A DNA stretch of 32,315 nucleotides from Paracoccus sp. M683 (lineage in GTDB: Bacteria > Pseudomonadota > Alphaproteobacteria > Rhodobacterales > Rhodobacteraceae). The position numbers were made by a program, and so were the translations under genes. Position 1 is the stretch's first letter; each line of letters begins with the position of its first letter. Where the stretch lies: contig NZ_VKDF01000019.1 in NCBI RefSeq assembly GCF_007096355.1, forward strand, positions 1-32,315, given 5' to 3'. The notes under the pieces were generated by a model, which saw only the letters and a program-made list of their open reading frames with translations, was not told where the DNA came from and ran no database searches. Positions 30,241 through 32,315 of this stretch are shown here, one piece after another.

Positions 30241-30948
30241 CTAGGGTTTCCACCAATACGAGCTACGATAGCAGACCTCGGAAGCACCGGCGAAATTCGT
30301 GGAGCGCTTCTCCCACATGTCTACTCCCTTGCTCAGCTTCGCTTCGTCCGCAATCCGATTGTACACGCCCGCCGAGATGTATGTGCAATACGGGTACTCA
30401 CGCAAATCCGAAAGCTTGGCGGCAAAACTTGGTGGGCTGCCAATCCAAATAAGGTCGTTATTGTTACGAATGCCAGCGCGAACCGCGCGGCTCATGCCTA
30501 CATCAACGCCACACGCTTGCTGGATTTTGACGTCGTTGTCTTTGACTGACTTGAATCGCTTGCGTGCTTCTTCTTGGATAAGGTGCCGGGTAGCCCATTG
30601 GATTTTCAGCGCAGATTTGGTCGCATTTGTTCGTTTGTAGTCTCCTACAAAAACTCCCATTACCCGATCTCCGTCGAAACTTCTAATTGCGCCATTATGC
30701 GCTCGTATGATGCGAACAGCGCAATCGAGATATGCCCGAATTATCTTTGCTGTAGTGTCCCAAGGACAGCTTTTGGCAATTCGCCCTGATCCCGCCAAAT
30801 CTGCGTACAAGAACGCTGCTTCGATCTTAACAGCGCCATTAGCAAGAGTAACATCTTCTGATGACGGCACGTTTTGCCCGTCGCGCTGCGAGAATTTTTT
30901 ACCGAGAACGTTGTCTACAGCGCTCGTTAGATCATCATGTAGCGACAT
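30241..30948 (-). CDS. pycC: Pycsar-like class III nucleotide cyclase (PycC candidate)
   Basis: A 235-residue class III adenylate/guanylate-cyclase fold. AAFLYADLAGSG carries metal-binding Asp50, and FDGDRVMGVFVGDYKRTNA carries Asp94. These, with the later NDLIWIGSPPSFAAKLSDLR, match the pattern I recall from Pycsar pyrimidine cyclases (a GDRVM-type motif and AAKL). In ordinary cyclases the last motif is N-x-A-A-R; here the Asn position is Ser174 and the Arg is Lys178. Upstream on the same strand, 14 bp away, is a cyclic-nucleotide-binding membrane protein. Phage infection would trigger cCMP or cUMP synthesis; the actual nucleotide is not determinable from sequence. AAGGAA precedes the start. 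The gene is AT-richer than the virB genes. Confidence 0.82.
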   Translation of the reverse strand: MSLHDDLTSAVDNVLGKKFSQRDGQNVPSSEDVTLANGAVKIEAAFLYADLAGSGRIAKSCPWDTTAKIIRAYLDCAVRIIRAHNGAIRSFDGDRVMGVFVGDYKRTNATKSALKIQWATRHLIQEEARKRFKSVKDNDVKIQQACGVDVGMSRAVRAGIRNNNDLIWIGSPPSFAAKLSDLREYPYCTYISAGVYNRIADEAKLSKGVDMWEKRSTNFAGASEVCYRSSYWWKP

Positions 30949-30962
30949 GAGTTCGTTCCTTC

Positions 30963-31862
30963 TTATCTGCGGCTAGTCGCTGCATGGTCCCTGATGGCAC
31001 AGATCGCCATGACGACCAAAAATGGTAGCATCTGCAAAACCGCATGAAGACCTGAAACCTCTTTGGCGTGTGCCCCAAGCACCAGTTGTACGCCTTCGCC
31101 GATGTCGACCAAAACGTACCTCCCAAACCAAGAAGTTGTGATCATCGCTATAAACGCTGCCCAAAAGCAGCGCCGCCAGAAGAAAGCCGGGTTAAGTATC
31201 ATGATAAGAATGAAGGTCAGTACGGACGAAAACCCTGTTACGAGTAAAGCCGCCGACTGTGACCACAGCAAGTGGTTGCCAACACCCCAAACGACTACGG
31301 CAGCAATAGCTGCGGCGACACAGGAAATCAACGGCCACGCCCAAGCGTCGTGTCTCTTGGCCACATGTCCAGCAGCTATGCGCTCTCGAAACCTTGCATC
31401 TTTCTCTAATTCTAAGCGCTGCCTGAAGCCGTTATTAGAATTGTACACCTGCTGAAAGGTGCGCCCACTGACCAGTAGGGCAGCAACTTCACCTGTATGG
31501 GCCACTACTGTTGCTGAACGCGGCACCCCGGGTTTCGTTGCCGCAAGCTCTCCAACTTGATTAGGCGCTTCGCGGATTGATCCTAGAGAATTACCAAAAA
31601 CTATGTCGACACTGCCCGATAGTAAAAAATAGACGTTATCATCTTGAGCGCCCTGTTCGATAAGGACTTGCCCTCTTCGAAAGTACGATACCTCCCCTTC
31701 CGCCACGAACCGGTCCATAACTTCAGCGTCACCGTTGATTGCCGGATTGTCTGCAAGAATACGTCGAATTTCGTAGGTTGCTTCTTCGCAGGAGAACCTT
31801 TCGGGCAGTCGCGCCTTGCTTTCCAAACCTAAAGAGCGCTTGGCTCGTGTCCACCAGTACAT
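30963..31862 (-). CDS. pycTM: Pycsar-like membrane effector with cyclic-nucleotide-binding domain (PycTM candidate)
   Basis: A 299-residue protein with an N-terminal cyclic-nucleotide-binding domain, about 40-145: FRRGQVLIEQGAQDDNVYFLLSGSVDI, and the phosphate-binding cassette region VGELAATKPGVPRSATVVA with Gly104-Glu105 and Arg115. Four membrane helices follow, about 174-196, 203-224, 233-252 and 273-290. This is the layout of PycTM effectors, which open or disrupt the inner membrane when cCMP or cUMP binds, killing the infected cell. The gene is first in the pair; GAGGAGAGGA lies just before ATG 31862. A generic cNMP-regulated membrane protein remains possible, but the adjacent cyclase favours Pycsar. 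Confidence 0.82.
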   Translation of the reverse strand: MYWWTRAKRSLGLESKARLPERFSCEEATYEIRRILADNPAINGDAEVMDRFVAEGEVSYFRRGQVLIEQGAQDDNVYFLLSGSVDIVFGNSLGSIREAPNQVGELAATKPGVPRSATVVAHTGEVAALLVSGRTFQQVYNSNNGFRQRLELEKDARFRERIAAGHVAKRHDAWAWPLISCVAAAIAAVVVWGVGNHLLWSQSAALLVTGFSSVLTFILIMILNPAFFWRRCFWAAFIAMITTSWFGRYVLVDIGEGVQLVLGAHAKEVSGLHAVLQMLPFLVVMAICAIRDHAATSRR

Positions 31863-32018
31863 TTACGGTCCTCTCCTCGAGTTTTCTGCATTCCAAAGCT
31901 TCTAGTATTGCGCGATGAATCCACATCCAGTGAATAAAGGTACCGACTTGAACAGGATTTTGTGCCCAGGTTGTTCGAGCTAATAGTTCTCACTCACCCC
32001 TACTAGCAACTGTATCTT
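31863..32018. other. Upstream region of the Pycsar-like operon
   Basis: AT-richer, with no supported gene. It should contain the promoter of the leftward pair; on the minus strand an AATACT sequence at about 31907-31912 is a possible -10, with no convincing -35. Confidence 0.35.
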
Positions 32019-32117
32019 TCAGGGGTGTCTGTGCTCCCATTCCCGTCGGCTTTTGCACAGAGCATTGGCGATGATGACGAGCTTGCGCGCGACGGCTTTG
32101 AGCGTGTCATCTGGAAG
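32019..32117 (-). pseudogene. C-terminal remnant of an IS110-like transposase
   Basis: A 32-codon frame on the minus strand ends LKAVARKLVIIANALCKSRR and a few more residues before TGA. This is the kind of C-terminus seen in IS110-type transposases (family by recall). A stop codon at 32118-32120 cuts it off from any N-terminal part, so it is a degraded fragment. It lies between the Pycsar-like operon and the IS1182-like end. Confidence 0.5.
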
Positions 32118-32178
32118 TCAACCTCAGCCCCTCTCGGATATGCCATTCGCACCCGCAGCGAACGACCGCTTACCGCCG

Positions 32179-32315
32179 ATTTTGTTGAAAAACCCGGCGT
32201 GCTGGGTGGTTTGTTTTCGTGGTGGGTTTGGCTGCAAGCCTTTATGGTGTCAGGCTTTTCGCGGATGCTGCGGTGCAGGAAAGATCTTGGCGAGTTTGCG
32301 GAGGTTCTGGGCCGC
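32179..32315 (-). mobile_element. IS1182-like insertion sequence, transposase 3' end (partial)
   Basis: On the minus strand, 32315-32250 encodes AAQNLRKLAKIFPAPQHPRKA and a stop, recognised as an IS1182-type transposase C-terminus that continues off the right edge. The element ends at 32179-32193 with ATTTTGTTGAAAAAC, the exact inverse of 115-129. Orientation is the same as for the left-edge copy. Confidence 0.75.

Noticed and set aside
31729..31926. Second minus-strand frame over the start of the membrane effector
   Set aside because: It overlaps the well-supported cNMP-binding protein in another frame and shows no independent support.

Overview
The window reads as part, possibly nearly all, of a conjugative-type plasmid from an alphaproteobacterium, most likely Rhodobacteraceae (Paracoccus- or roseobacter-like). 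The support is a RepC replication protein with an antisense-RNA-like leader, a GTTC-N7-GTTC LexA box, a LuxR/LuxI pair beside a VirB secretion operon, and GC-rich coding. The taxonomic placement is inference. No rRNA, tRNA or CRISPR array was seen.

Layout. Positions 1-129 and 32179-32315 are the two ends of IS1182-like elements, oriented so that they would join into one element if the window were a circle cut inside the IS. Positions 131-2917 hold three copies of a dispersed repeat, a small membrane protein gene, and a leftward tetR operon with GFA-like and DUF6958-like genes. Positions 2918-5216 hold a DUF1173 gene and a vapBC toxin-antitoxin pair. Positions 5372-7827 are a leftward four-gene operon of plasmid genes, including a methyltransferase-like protein without a visible catalytic motif, closed by a terminator. 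Positions 8264-9423 encode a secreted nuclease and an excalibur lipoprotein. Positions 9776-11299 hold unknown plasmid genes around a LexA box, plus a WGR-domain gene. repC lies at 11305-12573 with an antisense RNA candidate upstream. Positions 12871-14167 hold small genes, two for exported proteins. luxR, a small ORF and luxI occupy 14268-15898.

Positions 16082-30151 form one long rightward unit: a small first gene, virB1, B2, B3, B4, a tiny lipoprotein, a VirB5/transglycosylase chimera, virB5, an unknown exported protein, virB6, B8, B9, B10, B11, an unknown gene and virD4. Sequence elements with a CATTTCTGCAGTT core occur both in the luxR-luxI intergenic region and just before this operon, so quorum sensing may control conjugation. 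No relaxase gene and no repA/repB are visible.

Positions 30241-31862 are AT-richer and leftward. They encode a cyclic-nucleotide-binding membrane protein followed by a class III nucleotide cyclase, the layout of a Pycsar anti-phage system. This cargo sits beside transposase remnants. It is the most notable accessory system here.
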